DNA of 64,000 bases from Photobacterium malacitanum (GTDB taxonomy: Bacteria; Pseudomonadota; Gammaproteobacteria; Enterobacterales; Vibrionaceae), in assembly GCF_900185615.1 (NCBI RefSeq), contig NZ_FYAK01000001.1:467701-531700 (forward strand), written 5' to 3'. Positions 15,602-23,931 of the stretch are shown piece after piece. Position 1 is the first letter of the stretch. Each line of letters opens with the position of its first letter. Below the pieces are notes generated by a model. That model had not been told where the DNA came from. It saw only the letters and a list, made by a program, of their open reading frames with translations, and did no database searches. The position numbers and the translations under genes are program-made.

Positions 15602-16660
15602 ATGCCAATGAAAACAGATGAACTTCGCACAATGAGTCTCGGCCTTATGCCGACACCTGCAGAAGTAGAAATAGCCTCACCAATGACAGATGCCATTGCT
15701 GCGCATGTTGATAACGCACGTAAGCAAGTTGAAGCTATCCTAGCGGGTAAAGATTCGCGTCTATTGGTGATTGTTGGGCCATGTTCAATTCATGACACCG
15801 ATGCTGCTATTGATTATGCGAAGCGCCTTGTTGCTGTACAAGAAACATATAAAGACCAACTCTTCATCGTTATGCGCACCTATTTTGAAAAGCCGCGTAC
15901 CGTTGTTGGTTGGAAAGGCCTTGTCTCAGATCCTCATCTAGATGGCAGCCTTGATCTTGCGGCTGGTTTACATAAAGCACGTAAGTTATTAATCGATATT
16001 AATGCGTTAGGGCTACCCACTGCGACTGAGTTTTTAGATATGATCACTGGCCAATATATTGCCGATCTTATTACATGGGGAGCCATTGGCGCTCGTACCA
16101 CTGAATCTCAGATCCACCGTGAAATGGCATCAGCATTGTCTTGCCCTGTTGGCTTTAAAAATGGTACTGATGGCAATATTAAAATTGCTATTGATGCGAT
16201 TCGAGCGACGCGTGCATCACATTTATTCTGTTCGCCTAATAAACATGGTCAAATGACGATTTACCGTACTTCGGGTAATCCATATGGCCATATTATTCTT
16301 CGTGGCGGCAAGATGCCCAATTACCACGCTCAAGATATTGCGACAGCGTGTGCTGCTTTAACTGAGTTTGAATTAGCACCCAAATTAATCGTTGATTTCA
16401 GTCACGGTAATTGTCAAAAGCAACATCAACGTCAATTAGATGTTGCTGCTGATATATGTGAGCAAATTCGCAATGGCAGCCAATCTATTGCAGGTATCAT
16501 GGCTGAGAGCTTTATTGAAGAAGGCAATCAAACAGTCATCAGCGGTAAAGAAAAACAACTTGTCTACGGCAAATCGATTACTGATCCATGCATTAATTGG
16601 AGTGATACTTTAGTAATGCTTGATATGTTGGCAGCTGCAATCAAAGACGCCAACGCATAA
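15602..16660 (+). CDS. aroH: 3-deoxy-7-phosphoheptulonate (DAHP) synthase, AroH-like
   Basis: Condenses PEP and erythrose-4-phosphate, the first step of the shikimate pathway. The 352-residue type I DAHP synthase shows LLVIVGPCSIHD, MRTYFEKPRTVVGWKGL, GARTTESQIHREMASALSCP, GFKNGTDGN and DFSHGNCQKQH. By eye it is closer to the tryptophan-sensitive E. coli AroH (MxxTDELRT start, YGQSITDPC-like end) than to AroF or AroG, but feedback specificity is inferred. The ATG at 15602 was chosen for its AAGGTAGG ribosome site; the frame extends to 15515 without one. A strong terminator follows. Confidence 0.92.
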   Translation: MPMKTDELRTMSLGLMPTPAEVEIASPMTDAIAAHVDNARKQVEAILAGKDSRLLVIVGPCSIHDTDAAIDYAKRLVAVQETYKDQLFIVMRTYFEKPRTVVGWKGLVSDPHLDGSLDLAAGLHKARKLLIDINALGLPTATEFLDMITGQYIADLITWGAIGARTTESQIHREMASALSCPVGFKNGTDGNIKIAIDAIRATRASHLFCSPNKHGQMTIYRTSGNPYGHIILRGGKMPNYHAQDIATACAALTEFELAPKLIVDFSHGNCQKQHQRQLDVAADICEQIRNGSQSIAGIMAESFIEEGNQTVISGKEKQLVYGKSITDPCINWSDTLVMLDMLAAAIKDANA

Positions 16661-16683
16661 ACTTCAGCTACACACCTTAATAC

Positions 16684-16722
16684 AATAAAGGAGTAACAAT
16701 AGATTGTTGCTCCTTTATTCAT
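16684..16722 (+). terminator. Intrinsic terminator after aroH
   Basis: AATAAAGGAG...CTCCTTTATT forms a stem of about 16 bp around a TAGA loop, 24 bp after the stop. The T-tract is weak. Confidence 0.7.
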
Positions 16723-16797
16723 ATTTAATTAACGGTATAATGTACGCGTTAATAATAACGGGATAAATTTCCCACATTGAGGTTAGAGGCCAATAAC

Positions 16798-17280
16798 ATG
16801 CCATGTTTTGATATTATTTCCGAAGTCGATACCGTAGAAATCAAAAATGCGGTAGAGAATTCAATCCGAGAAATTAGCACTCGCTTTGATTTCCGTGGTG
16901 TTGAAGCCAACGTAGAATTAAACAAAGAAATCGTAAAAATCACTTCAGAATCTGAATTTCAACTTGATCAGATTGTAGCAATTTTACGTGGCAACCTTGC
17001 ACGACGTGGCGTTGATGCTAATGCACTTGAGCGTAAAGCTGTCAACTTCTCTGGTAAAACTGCATCACAGAATATTGAATTTAAGCAAGGTGTCGACACC
17101 GCTAACGCTAAGAAACTAGTTAAAGCAATCAAAGACGCTAAGTTAAAAGTTCAAGTTGCTATTCAAGGTGACAAGTTACGTGTAACTGGTAAAAAGCGCG
17201 ATGATCTTCAAGCAACAATGGCACTTGTTCGTGCGCAAGATCTTGGCCAACCGTTCCAGTTTGATAACTTCCGTGACTAA
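16798..17280 (+). CDS. yajQ: YajQ family nucleotide-binding protein
   Basis: A 160-residue cytoplasmic protein with the conserved start [19 protein letters not shown], the repeated alpha-beta fold, and [18 protein letters not shown]-equivalent and TGKKRDDLQ blocks. YajQ proteins bind nucleotides and tRNA; a Xanthomonas homologue binds cyclic di-GMP and modulates a transcription factor. That link is of interest beside a biofilm locus, but it is not shown here. I chose the ATG at 16798, with AGAGG upstream; an earlier in-frame start at 16777 is not conserved in the family. It is monocistronic. Confidence 0.93.
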   Translation: MPCFDIISEVDTVEIKNAVENSIREISTRFDFRGVEANVELNKEIVKITSESEFQLDQIVAILRGNLARRGVDANALERKAVNFSGKTASQNIEFKQGVDTANAKKLVKAIKDAKLKVQVAIQGDKLRVTGKKRDDLQATMALVRAQDLGQPFQFDNFRD

Positions 17281-17297
17281 TTTCGGTTAACTATATC

Positions 17298-17328
17298 GAG
17301 GAGGCGTATTTGCGCTTCCTTTTTTTTG
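17298..17328 (+). terminator. Intrinsic terminator after yajQ
   Basis: AGGAGGCG pairs with CGCTTCCT around a 6-base loop and is followed by eight or nine T residues. Confidence 0.88.
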
Positions 17329-17823
17329 ATTTAAACATTCAAATATTTTTTAATAAACTTAAAAATAACCATAATATTTAAACAGATATCATTAAATATA
17401 TACTTTACTGTTATACTTAAATACGTCATACAAATACCAAATCAAACATAAAAGAAACAATAGCAGCGCATATAACCCCACCTTAAATAATGCTAACACA
17501 ACATTATCAACACCCCATTTACAACCACGAATACTTTTTAAGCAAACAAATTTTTTTTAATTGCAAAAATTGTTGCTCACTATGCTTATACCCTATAATC
17601 CACCCACTTCAATAATGGTTAATTATTTTTCATTCTCTGTGACTAACAGCATAGGATAAAGAGCAACAACAACGATAACTAGCACGGATATGCTTATACG
17701 ATCACGGAACGTTCACTTTTTGCAATAAAGATAGCTATTGTAAATCACCCTTTTTTCGCTTGTTGTACCACTCAATTTATTCAATTCACATTGGTTGAAA
17801 AGAAAATAAAGGAGATGTCCATA
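17329..17823. other. Long AT-rich upstream region of sdaC
   Basis: About 495 bp without a gene. It is very AT-rich and likely holds the sdaC promoter and binding sites for global regulators; I can assign no specific operator. An in-frame TTG at 17791 precedes the true sdaC start but has no ribosome site. Confidence 0.35.
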
Positions 17824-19119
17824 ATGGGCACCGCACAACAACAAAAAACAACTGCAACAACCGCTGACAAGACTCAAAAACTCGGCTGGCGTAAAAGTGA
17901 TACTGTATGGATGCTCGGTTTATATGGTACAGCAGTTGGTGCTGGCACTTTATTTTTACCTATTAATGCCGGTGTTGGTGGCTTAATTCCGCTTATCGTA
18001 ATGATGGTCTTAGCGTTACCAATGACCTTTTTCGCTCACCGCGCAATGATGCGTTTTGTGCTATCAAGTGCAACCCCTGGCGCGGATATCACAGAAGTGG
18101 TTGAAGAGCACTTCGGTAAAAATATGGGCAAGATTATTACTCTATTGTATTTCTTTGCCATCTACCCGATTTTACTTGTTTATAGTGTTGCTTTAACCAA
18201 CACTGTTGAAAGCTTTATGCAATTTCAATTAGGTATCGAGCCACCAGCGCGCGCCGTTTTAGCATTGATTCTTATCGTCGTGCTAATGGCAATTGTTCGC
18301 CTTGGTGAGCAGTTAATTGTCAAGGCAATGAGTATTTTAGTATTCCCTTTTGTGGCTGTATTACTGCTGCTTGCGTTATACCTAGTACCGTATTGGAACG
18401 GCGCTATTTTTACAGATATTATTCCACAAGGTGGTAATACCACGAGTGTAATGATGGCAGCATGGTTGATCTTACCTGTAATGGTATTCTCTTTTAACCA
18501 CTCACCGGTTATTTCTTCATTTGCTGTAGCTAAAGAAAAAGAATATGGCGTTAATGCAGAGCGCCAAGGGTCACGTATTTTATTACGCGCCCATATTATG
18601 ATGGTTATTACAGTAATGTTTTTCGTTTGTAGCTGTGTATTAAGCTTAACACCAGCTAACCTTGCTGAGGCAAAAGCACAAAACGTATCTATTTTAACGT
18701 ACCTTGCTAACCATTTTGACACGCCAATTATCGCTTATGCTGCACCTATTGTCGCTATTATTGCGATCACTAAATCTTTCTTAGGCCACTATTTAGGTGC
18801 GAGTGAAGGTTTAAATGGTATCGTTCAAAAAGTTGCACGTGATAAGAACAAGACTATTTCAAATAAAGCACTTAATCGTTTCACAGCTTTATTTATGTTA
18901 ATTACAACGTGGGCTGTCGCAACACTAAACCCAAGTATTTTGGGTATGATTGAAAACTTAGGTGGGCCAATTATTGCTATGTTGCTATTTATTATGCCAA
19001 TGTATGCAATAAAGAAAGTACCTGCAATGAAAAAATATTCAGGAACTATCAGTAATGTATTTGTAACTATTATTGGTTTGATGTCTATCTCGGCTATTTT
19101 TTATTCTCTAATACAGTAA
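17824..19119 (+). CDS. sdaC: Serine transporter SdaC (HAAAP family)
   Basis: A 431-residue, 11-helix proton/serine symporter nearly collinear with E. coli SdaC: WMLGLYGTAVGAGTLFLPIN, ADITEVVEEHFGKN, KIITLLYFFAIYPILLVYS, VFSFNHSPVISSFAVAKEKE, FLGHYLGASEGLNG, and NPSILGMIENLGGPIIAML. It imports L-serine for use as carbon source. The ATG at 17824 has an AAGGAG site 9 bases upstream and was preferred over the TTG at 17791. No serine deaminase gene follows, unlike E. coli sdaCB, and a terminator comes directly after. Confidence 0.93.
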   Translation: MGTAQQQKTTATTADKTQKLGWRKSDTVWMLGLYGTAVGAGTLFLPINAGVGGLIPLIVMMVLALPMTFFAHRAMMRFVLSSATPGADITEVVEEHFGKNMGKIITLLYFFAIYPILLVYSVALTNTVESFMQFQLGIEPPARAVLALILIVVLMAIVRLGEQLIVKAMSILVFPFVAVLLLLALYLVPYWNGAIFTDIIPQGGNTTSVMMAAWLILPVMVFSFNHSPVISSFAVAKEKEYGVNAERQGSRILLRAHIMMVITVMFFVCSCVLSLTPANLAEAKAQNVSILTYLANHFDTPIIAYAAPIVAIIAITKSFLGHYLGASEGLNGIVQKVARDKNKTISNKALNRFTALFMLITTWAVATLNPSILGMIENLGGPIIAMLLFIMPMYAIKKVPAMKKYSGTISNVFVTIIGLMSISAIFYSLIQ

Positions 19120-19139
19120 ATAAACGTCATATGTGATCT

Positions 19140-19168
19140 AAAAAGGCTACCTAGTAGCCTTTTTTTTA
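19140..19168 (+). terminator. Intrinsic terminator after sdaC
   Basis: AAAAGGCTAC-CTA-GTAGCCTTTT hairpin with a long T run. Confidence 0.92.
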
Positions 19169-19313
19169 TTTTAAACAAACCACTATTATTTCTTATCATC
19201 TTCCCTTCATTACATGTCATCACAAGCACTTTACAGCAATCACACATAGCCATGACATTTTAGCCAGCTATATTGCTTACATTATCGTTCAAATTACATT
19301 TGACGGCTAAACA

Positions 19314-20066
19314 ATGAAAGCATTACTGTTAATCCCTATTACAACTTTATTTTGCCATGCCGCCTACGCCACAAACATTAATAATCAACCGATTGAAGAG
19401 GAATCTTCTGATTTTAACGGCTCGGCAAAATTAGGCTTTATTTACGCTAAAACGACAAATACTTCGATGTCGATGAATTCTGCCTTATCGTTGAAGCACA
19501 CCACTAACGATTGGAGCAACAAACTAAAGTTTAGCTCTTATTATACCGATTCAACCAAAGAAGAAGATGGTGTTAATAAGTATAGTGTTTCGCTAGATAC
19601 GCGCTATATGATTAATTCACATAAGTTTAGTTACTTACGTAATGAATATAACCATAATCAATTTGAAACCTATCGTCATGAATATATCATTGCTACAGGT
19701 TTAGGTTATAAACTTTATGATACTAAAACGACCAAATTAACGGTCGGTGGTGGTCCAGGTTTTCGTTATAGCAAACGTCAACTCAATGATCCGGAACATC
19801 CTAATCAAATTGAACGTAATATCATTGCGAATGCTTTCTTAAATGCAGAAAAGAAGGTTACATCAACATTAACCGTTGGTGCAAATAGCAGTATTGATTA
19901 CGGTGTTTCAAATACCAACTACTCTATTGATGGCTATATTAAAAACAAGCTGATCGGCGACATTTCATTATTGCTAGACTCTCAATATATTTATAATACT
20001 GAAGTGGCTTCTGATAAAAGTCATTCCGAAATTTATAGTACAGTCAGCTTAACCTATGACTTTTAA
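19314..20066 (+). CDS. DUF481 family outer-membrane beta-barrel protein
   Basis: A 250-residue protein with signal peptide (MKALLLIPITTLFCHAAYA). The mature part is made of alternating amphipathic strands: GSAKLGFIYAKTTNTSMSM, WSNKLKFSSYY, TKLTVGGGPGFRYS, and a C-terminal YSTVSLTYDF that ends in aromatic phenylalanine, as outer-membrane barrels do. The pattern fits DUF481/YdiY proteins, whose role is unknown; some are salt or stress induced. It stands alone, with a weak ribosome site and a strong bidirectional terminator. Confidence 0.82.
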   Translation: MKALLLIPITTLFCHAAYATNINNQPIEEESSDFNGSAKLGFIYAKTTNTSMSMNSALSLKHTTNDWSNKLKFSSYYTDSTKEEDGVNKYSVSLDTRYMINSHKFSYLRNEYNHNQFETYRHEYIIATGLGYKLYDTKTTKLTVGGGPGFRYSKRQLNDPEHPNQIERNIIANAFLNAEKKVTSTLTVGANSSIDYGVSNTNYSIDGYIKNKLIGDISLLLDSQYIYNTEVASDKSHSEIYSTVSLTYDF

Positions 20067-20073
20067 TCTCTAT

Positions 20074-20102
20074 AAAAAAACCGAGCATATGCTCGGTTTT
20101 TC
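20074..20102. terminator. Bidirectional terminator between DUF481 gene and lpxL paralogue
   Basis: AAAACCGAGCAT pairs with ATGCTCGGTTTT; A and T runs flank both sides, so it can stop transcripts from both convergent genes. Confidence 0.9.
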
Positions 20103-20139
20103 GTTTTAAGACGTTAACTATATTCATTAATAGCCACAG

Positions 20140-21072
20140 TTAATGATATAGGCTTTTTTCACCTTCTGGACGTGTTTTAAAACGTCGATGCAGCCACATA
20201 TATTGACTTGGTGCTGCCATAATTGAATGCTCGACGGCTTTATTGATATATGCCGCAGCAGCCTGAGGGGCTTTATGAGGAAAATCAATTAGTGGCGGAA
20301 ATATCTTCAATGTATATTGACCATTATCGCTATTACGAATCATCGCAAAAGGTAATGGCACTGCGCCAGATGCATCAACTAACAAACTCGTCCCTGTTGT
20401 TGTACACGCATCTTTTACGGCAAATAATGGTGCAAATGTTGAGTTTCGACCTCGACCATAATCTTGATCTGGGGCGTACCATAAGATCTCTCCTTCTTTG
20501 AGACCTTTAAGCATGCCTTTTACATTTTTACGATCAAGCATATATTTATTGGAGCGTATACGACCCTTAAACTGGAAATAATCAAAACAAGGGTTATTAT
20601 TCGGTCTGTATACACCAACACCAGGTCTTTTTAAACCAAACGCACGCGCACCTAGTTCTAAGTTCATCGAATGAACGGCAATCAATAGAATACCTTTTCC
20701 TTGTTGCTGTAATTGATCAACATACTCAAGCCCCTCAACCTTAACGTGTCTTTCTACACGAATATCAGGCCAAAACCACGCCATTGCCGTTTCAAATAAC
20801 GCTAATCCGGTATTATCTATATTTTGTGCAATTAATCGTTGCTGTTCTTCAATTGATAAATCTGGAAAACATAACGCTATATTTTGCTTAATCGTTTCAC
20901 GTCGACTCGATAACATTTTCATTGCCAATCGACCGACACCTTGCCCTAAACGAAATTGGATGAAGTACGGTAGCCAACTTAGCAAGTACATCACTGCCAT
21001 TAATATTAATACAGACCAATATCGTGGATGTAGTAATGCTCTTCTAAATGTCGGTTCAGTAAATTTACGCAT
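20140..21072 (-). CDS. Lipid A late acyltransferase, LpxL family (paralogue 1)
   Basis: A 310-residue inner-membrane lysophospholipid-acyltransferase-like protein. It has an N-terminal anchor (YWSVLILMAVMYLLSWLPYF), the catalytic HX4E motif in AVHSMNLELGARAFG, NNNPCFDYFQ, DRKNVKGMLKGLKEGE, WYAPDQDYG and the C-terminal QYMWLHRRFKTRPEG. These are LpxL/LpxP signatures rather than LpxM. It adds a secondary acyl chain to Kdo2-lipid IVA. A close paralogue lies 265 bp upstream on the same strand. Which acyl chain each prefers cannot be read from the sequence; cold-induced LpxP-like use is possible. Confidence 0.9.
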   Translation of the reverse strand: MRKFTEPTFRRALLHPRYWSVLILMAVMYLLSWLPYFIQFRLGQGVGRLAMKMLSSRRETIKQNIALCFPDLSIEEQQRLIAQNIDNTGLALFETAMAWFWPDIRVERHVKVEGLEYVDQLQQQGKGILLIAVHSMNLELGARAFGLKRPGVGVYRPNNNPCFDYFQFKGRIRSNKYMLDRKNVKGMLKGLKEGEILWYAPDQDYGRGRNSTFAPLFAVKDACTTTGTSLLVDASGAVPLPFAMIRNSDNGQYTLKIFPPLIDFPHKAPQAAAAYINKAVEHSIMAAPSQYMWLHRRFKTRPEGEKSLYH

Positions 21073-21282
21073 AACAAAGCACAGGGTTCCTCAGTTAATA
21101 TGATTGAAGAGCCTAAGCTACATACTCTTCAACGTATTCATAACACTAATATCATTGTTATATTAGGTGATGTAGTTTATTGAATGCAAGTTAATACACT
21201 ATAGCCATAGGCATTATACAGCACCGATTAAGTTTAGTTATTATTAGGTTAATAAATCCAATTTAATTACTGATTTTTAGCT

Positions 21283-21312
21283 AAAAAAAAGCCCATCGTC
21301 AAAGATGAGCTT
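21283..21312 (-). terminator. Intrinsic terminator after lpxL paralogue 2
   Basis: On the minus strand AAGCTCATC pairs with GATGGGCTT (one G-T pair) and is followed by eight T residues. It separates the two acyltransferase genes, so each has its own transcript. Confidence 0.85.
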
Positions 21313-21337
21313 AATAATATCAGTAACAGCTATTAAA

Positions 21338-22264
21338 TTAATAAAAGCTTGGCTGCCCTTCTGGCCGCGTTTTAAAACGACGATGTAGCCACATATACTG
21401 ACTAGGCGCTGCCATTATTGACTGTTCAATAACCTTGTTGATAAAAATAGCAGCAGCATCAGGATCCTTATTTGGGAAACCTTCAACAGGCTGGCTAATC
21501 GTTAACGTATAATGACCAGAATTATTATCGCGTACCATAGTAAATGGCACCACGGCACAGTCAGTTGCATCAACCAATAAGCTGGTTCCTGTTGTTGTGC
21601 ACGCTTGTTCTACTGCAAATAATGGCGCAAATGTTGAGCGTCTTAGACCATAATCATGATCAGGGGCATACCACACTCGCTCACCAGTTTTCAGAGCACG
21701 TAGCATACCTTTTACGTCTTTACGATCGATTAAAGTACGGTTAGATCGTGAACGTCCTTGATATTGAAAGTAATCAAAACACGGATTATTGTTAGCACGA
21801 TATACACCCATCCCGCTTTTTTTAATACCAAACGCACGCGCACCAAGTTCAAGATTCATAGAGTGCACAGCAACCATTAACGCGCCTTTGCCTTCACGCT
21901 CTAGCTTCTCGATATGTTCCATACCTTTAATAGTAACGTGGCGGCATACTCGCTCGTCAGACCAAAACCATGCCATTCCTGTTTCAAATAAGGCTAATCC
22001 TGAATTATCAATATTTTCCTTTACTAAGCGGTCACGCTCGCTTGTCGTCATTGATGGAAAGCACAATTCAAGATTGCGAGAAATAGTATGGCGGCGCTTT
22101 TTCATTAATTTAATCGCTAAACGGCCAATATACTTTCCTAAAAAAAACTGCACACGGTAAGGCAATAAACTAAGGGAATACATGAGTGCCATTAACATTA
22201 GTGTCCCCCAGTAACGAGGATGCAATAATGAATAGGAAAAAACAGGAATATGCTTAGAGCTCAT
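21338..22264 (-). CDS. lpxL: Lipid A late acyltransferase, LpxL family (paralogue 2)
   Basis: A 308-residue paralogue of the neighbouring acyltransferase, with the same landmarks: HPRYWGTLMLMALMYSLSLL anchor, HX4E in AVHSMNLELGARAFG, VYRANNNPCFDYFQYQGR, WYAPDHDYGLRRSTFAPLFA and QYMWLHRRFKTRPEGQPSFY. By eye it is somewhat closer to E. coli LpxL (NLELCFP, ETGMAWFW, WYAPDHDYG), so it is my choice for the housekeeping enzyme. It faces the syp locus across a 474-bp gap and ends in its own terminator. Confidence 0.88.
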   Translation of the reverse strand: MSSKHIPVFSYSLLHPRYWGTLMLMALMYSLSLLPYRVQFFLGKYIGRLAIKLMKKRRHTISRNLELCFPSMTTSERDRLVKENIDNSGLALFETGMAWFWSDERVCRHVTIKGMEHIEKLEREGKGALMVAVHSMNLELGARAFGIKKSGMGVYRANNNPCFDYFQYQGRSRSNRTLIDRKDVKGMLRALKTGERVWYAPDHDYGLRRSTFAPLFAVEQACTTTGTSLLVDATDCAVVPFTMVRDNNSGHYTLTISQPVEGFPNKDPDAAAIFINKVIEQSIMAAPSQYMWLHRRFKTRPEGQPSFY

Positions 22265-22680
22265 ACGATATTATAGCCTTGGGTTTTAATAATTTACTAA
22301 AATTCAATGCCGCTATAATAGTCCTTTCGCATCCGAGTAAAAAGCAAAACTATGTTTTTTATTGTCAAGATTAGGACAGTGCTATTTTTTGTAATTAAAA
22401 ACACGAAATAATACTACATAACAATAACTTAAAAACTCACATTTACCATTAATCATTATTATTAGCCTGTTCAATGACAATGATCTTTTTTCGCTGTTTA
22501 TTTTATTTCCCAGTCACAACAGAACTGATGACACATTGTGTATTCAACAGCAGATTAGTAAACCTTAAAACCTAAAAAAGACGACCTATCATACTGCATT
22601 GCAAATAGATAAATCCTATTATTTCGCCTTTTACTTACAACATAAAAAAATAACCTATTGATTAATATAAATAAAATAAT
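22265..22680. other. Intergenic region between lpxL and the syp locus
   Basis: Holds the lpxL promoter on the minus side and the upstream control region of sypA. I found no clear copy of the TTCTCA-type activator element present before the other syp promoters, and no gene. Confidence 0.4.
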
Positions 22681-22696
22681 TGGCACAATTTCTGCA
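22681..22696 (+). promoter_or_regulatory. Sigma-54 promoter of sypA
   Basis: TGGCACAATTTCTGCA has the invariant GG and GC exactly 10 bases apart (GG 22682-22683, GC 22694-22695), as sigma-54 -24/-12 promoters do. It lies 42 bp before the sypA ATG. SypG is the likely activator. Confidence 0.88.
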
Positions 22697-22738
22697 ATTT
22701 TATTAACAATCACAATATTATTTAATTAGGTGTCAAAT

Positions 22739-23056
22739 ATGGAATTACGTCAATTAGAGATAGGTAATGATACATTGGTATTATCAATCAATGGCGATAT
22801 GGATGCTGCCGGATGTCAAAACATACAATCAACTATTGATGATGTCATTAGCAAACCACAATCACATATTGATGTAGACATGGAAAATGTTGCCTTTTTA
22901 GACTCATCCGGCATTGGAGCTTTAGTTTATCTCTATAAACGACTTACAGAAAAGCAACATAGCATGCAAATAAAAAATGCTCATGGGCAACCACTTTCAT
23001 TGCTAAAATTACTAAGAATTGAGAATGCTATTCCCGTTAATGAACATAGTGACTAG
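22739..23056 (+). CDS. sypA: STAS-domain anti-sigma-factor-antagonist-like biofilm regulator SypA
   Basis: A 105-residue single STAS domain (SINGDMDAAGCQ, VAFLDSSGIGALVYLYKRL). The start is taken at the ATG at 22739, where AGGTG lies 6 bases upstream; a GTG three codons earlier has no ribosome site. With this start the serine of DSSGIG is residue 56, the number of the regulatory phospho-serine reported for V. fischeri SypA. In that system unphosphorylated SypA promotes biofilm and SypE adds or removes the phosphate. It is the first gene of the syp-type operon, directly behind a sigma-54 promoter. Confidence 0.9.
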   Translation: MELRQLEIGNDTLVLSINGDMDAAGCQNIQSTIDDVISKPQSHIDVDMENVAFLDSSGIGALVYLYKRLTEKQHSMQIKNAHGQPLSLLKLLRIENAIPVNEHSD

Positions 23057-23086
23057 CACTGCTCTTATCATGGAGGTGATCACGCT

Positions 23087-23926
23087 ATGGAATTAAGAAG
23101 CATAAAGCATAATTTAAAATCACTCTTTGTTATTAGTTTACTTTTATTATCAGGCTGTACCCCTTTTGCTGAGCATGGACGTGGGGGCGGTGCTAATAAC
23201 TATTTAAATACGCGCTCAACAACACTCGATCATCTTCCACCATTAGGCCCTGAAGATGGTTTGCAGTTTGAATGGGTACTTGTTGCTCGCCATCTTGACA
23301 TGCTTATCGCAGATCAGGCTCAATGGTGTTTTCCAGCAACGGTTCTTCAAGCACAGCGAAATGAGTCTCGTATTGCTAGTGAACTTGTTGGAGGATTAGA
23401 AGTAGATGCAACTAATAGCCTGATAATACAACGTAATTTGCTACAACGGTTAGAGTATCAAACAAAAGATGCTAAACAACAACAAAAGTGTAAACCGCCA
23501 AGAAACAGTACTATTGAACCTGAAGATCTTATCTTTGCTAAAGAGATATACAACTTACTCAATAGCGCTAATCAATTTACGTTTAACTCCGTAGAACTCG
23601 ATCCTAAGTATATTATTAATTTATCTGTAGCCTCACAATTATTAGCCAAAAATGCTGATTATAAAATCTTAATAACGGGTCATAGCGATGTCTTTACAGC
23701 AGATATGGCAGACAATAACCTTGCACGTCAACGAGCCGAACAGATAAAACGTTACCTCAGTATTTTTGGGCTCAACCCTAATCGTATTCATATTGAAGCG
23801 ATTAACTCTCGCCCTGCTTTAGTATCTATACCGCAACCAAGCGAGCACTTAAGTAACCGTCGTGTCACCATTGAATTAATGCATGTAGATCAAAATCTCA
23901 CACTTAATCACTTATCAGAGAGGTAA
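23087..23926 (+). CDS. sypB: OmpA-family lipoprotein SypB
   Basis: A 279-residue lipoprotein: a hydrophobic signal ends in the lipobox LLSGC, and the last 110 residues form an OmpA-like peptidoglycan-binding domain (LITGHSDVF, LARQRAEQIKRYLSIFG, NRRVTIEL). The middle region is helical and unrecognised. It probably sits in the outer membrane, bound to the cell wall, and supports polysaccharide secretion or biofilm attachment. It is second in the sypABCDE run, with a near-perfect GGAGGTGATC ribosome site. Confidence 0.88.
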   Translation: MELRSIKHNLKSLFVISLLLLSGCTPFAEHGRGGGANNYLNTRSTTLDHLPPLGPEDGLQFEWVLVARHLDMLIADQAQWCFPATVLQAQRNESRIASELVGGLEVDATNSLIIQRNLLQRLEYQTKDAKQQQKCKPPRNSTIEPEDLIFAKEIYNLLNSANQFTFNSVELDPKYIINLSVASQLLAKNADYKILITGHSDVFTADMADNNLARQRAEQIKRYLSIFGLNPNRIHIEAINSRPALVSIPQPSEHLSNRRVTIELMHVDQNLTLNHLSER

Positions 23927-23931
23927 TTACA

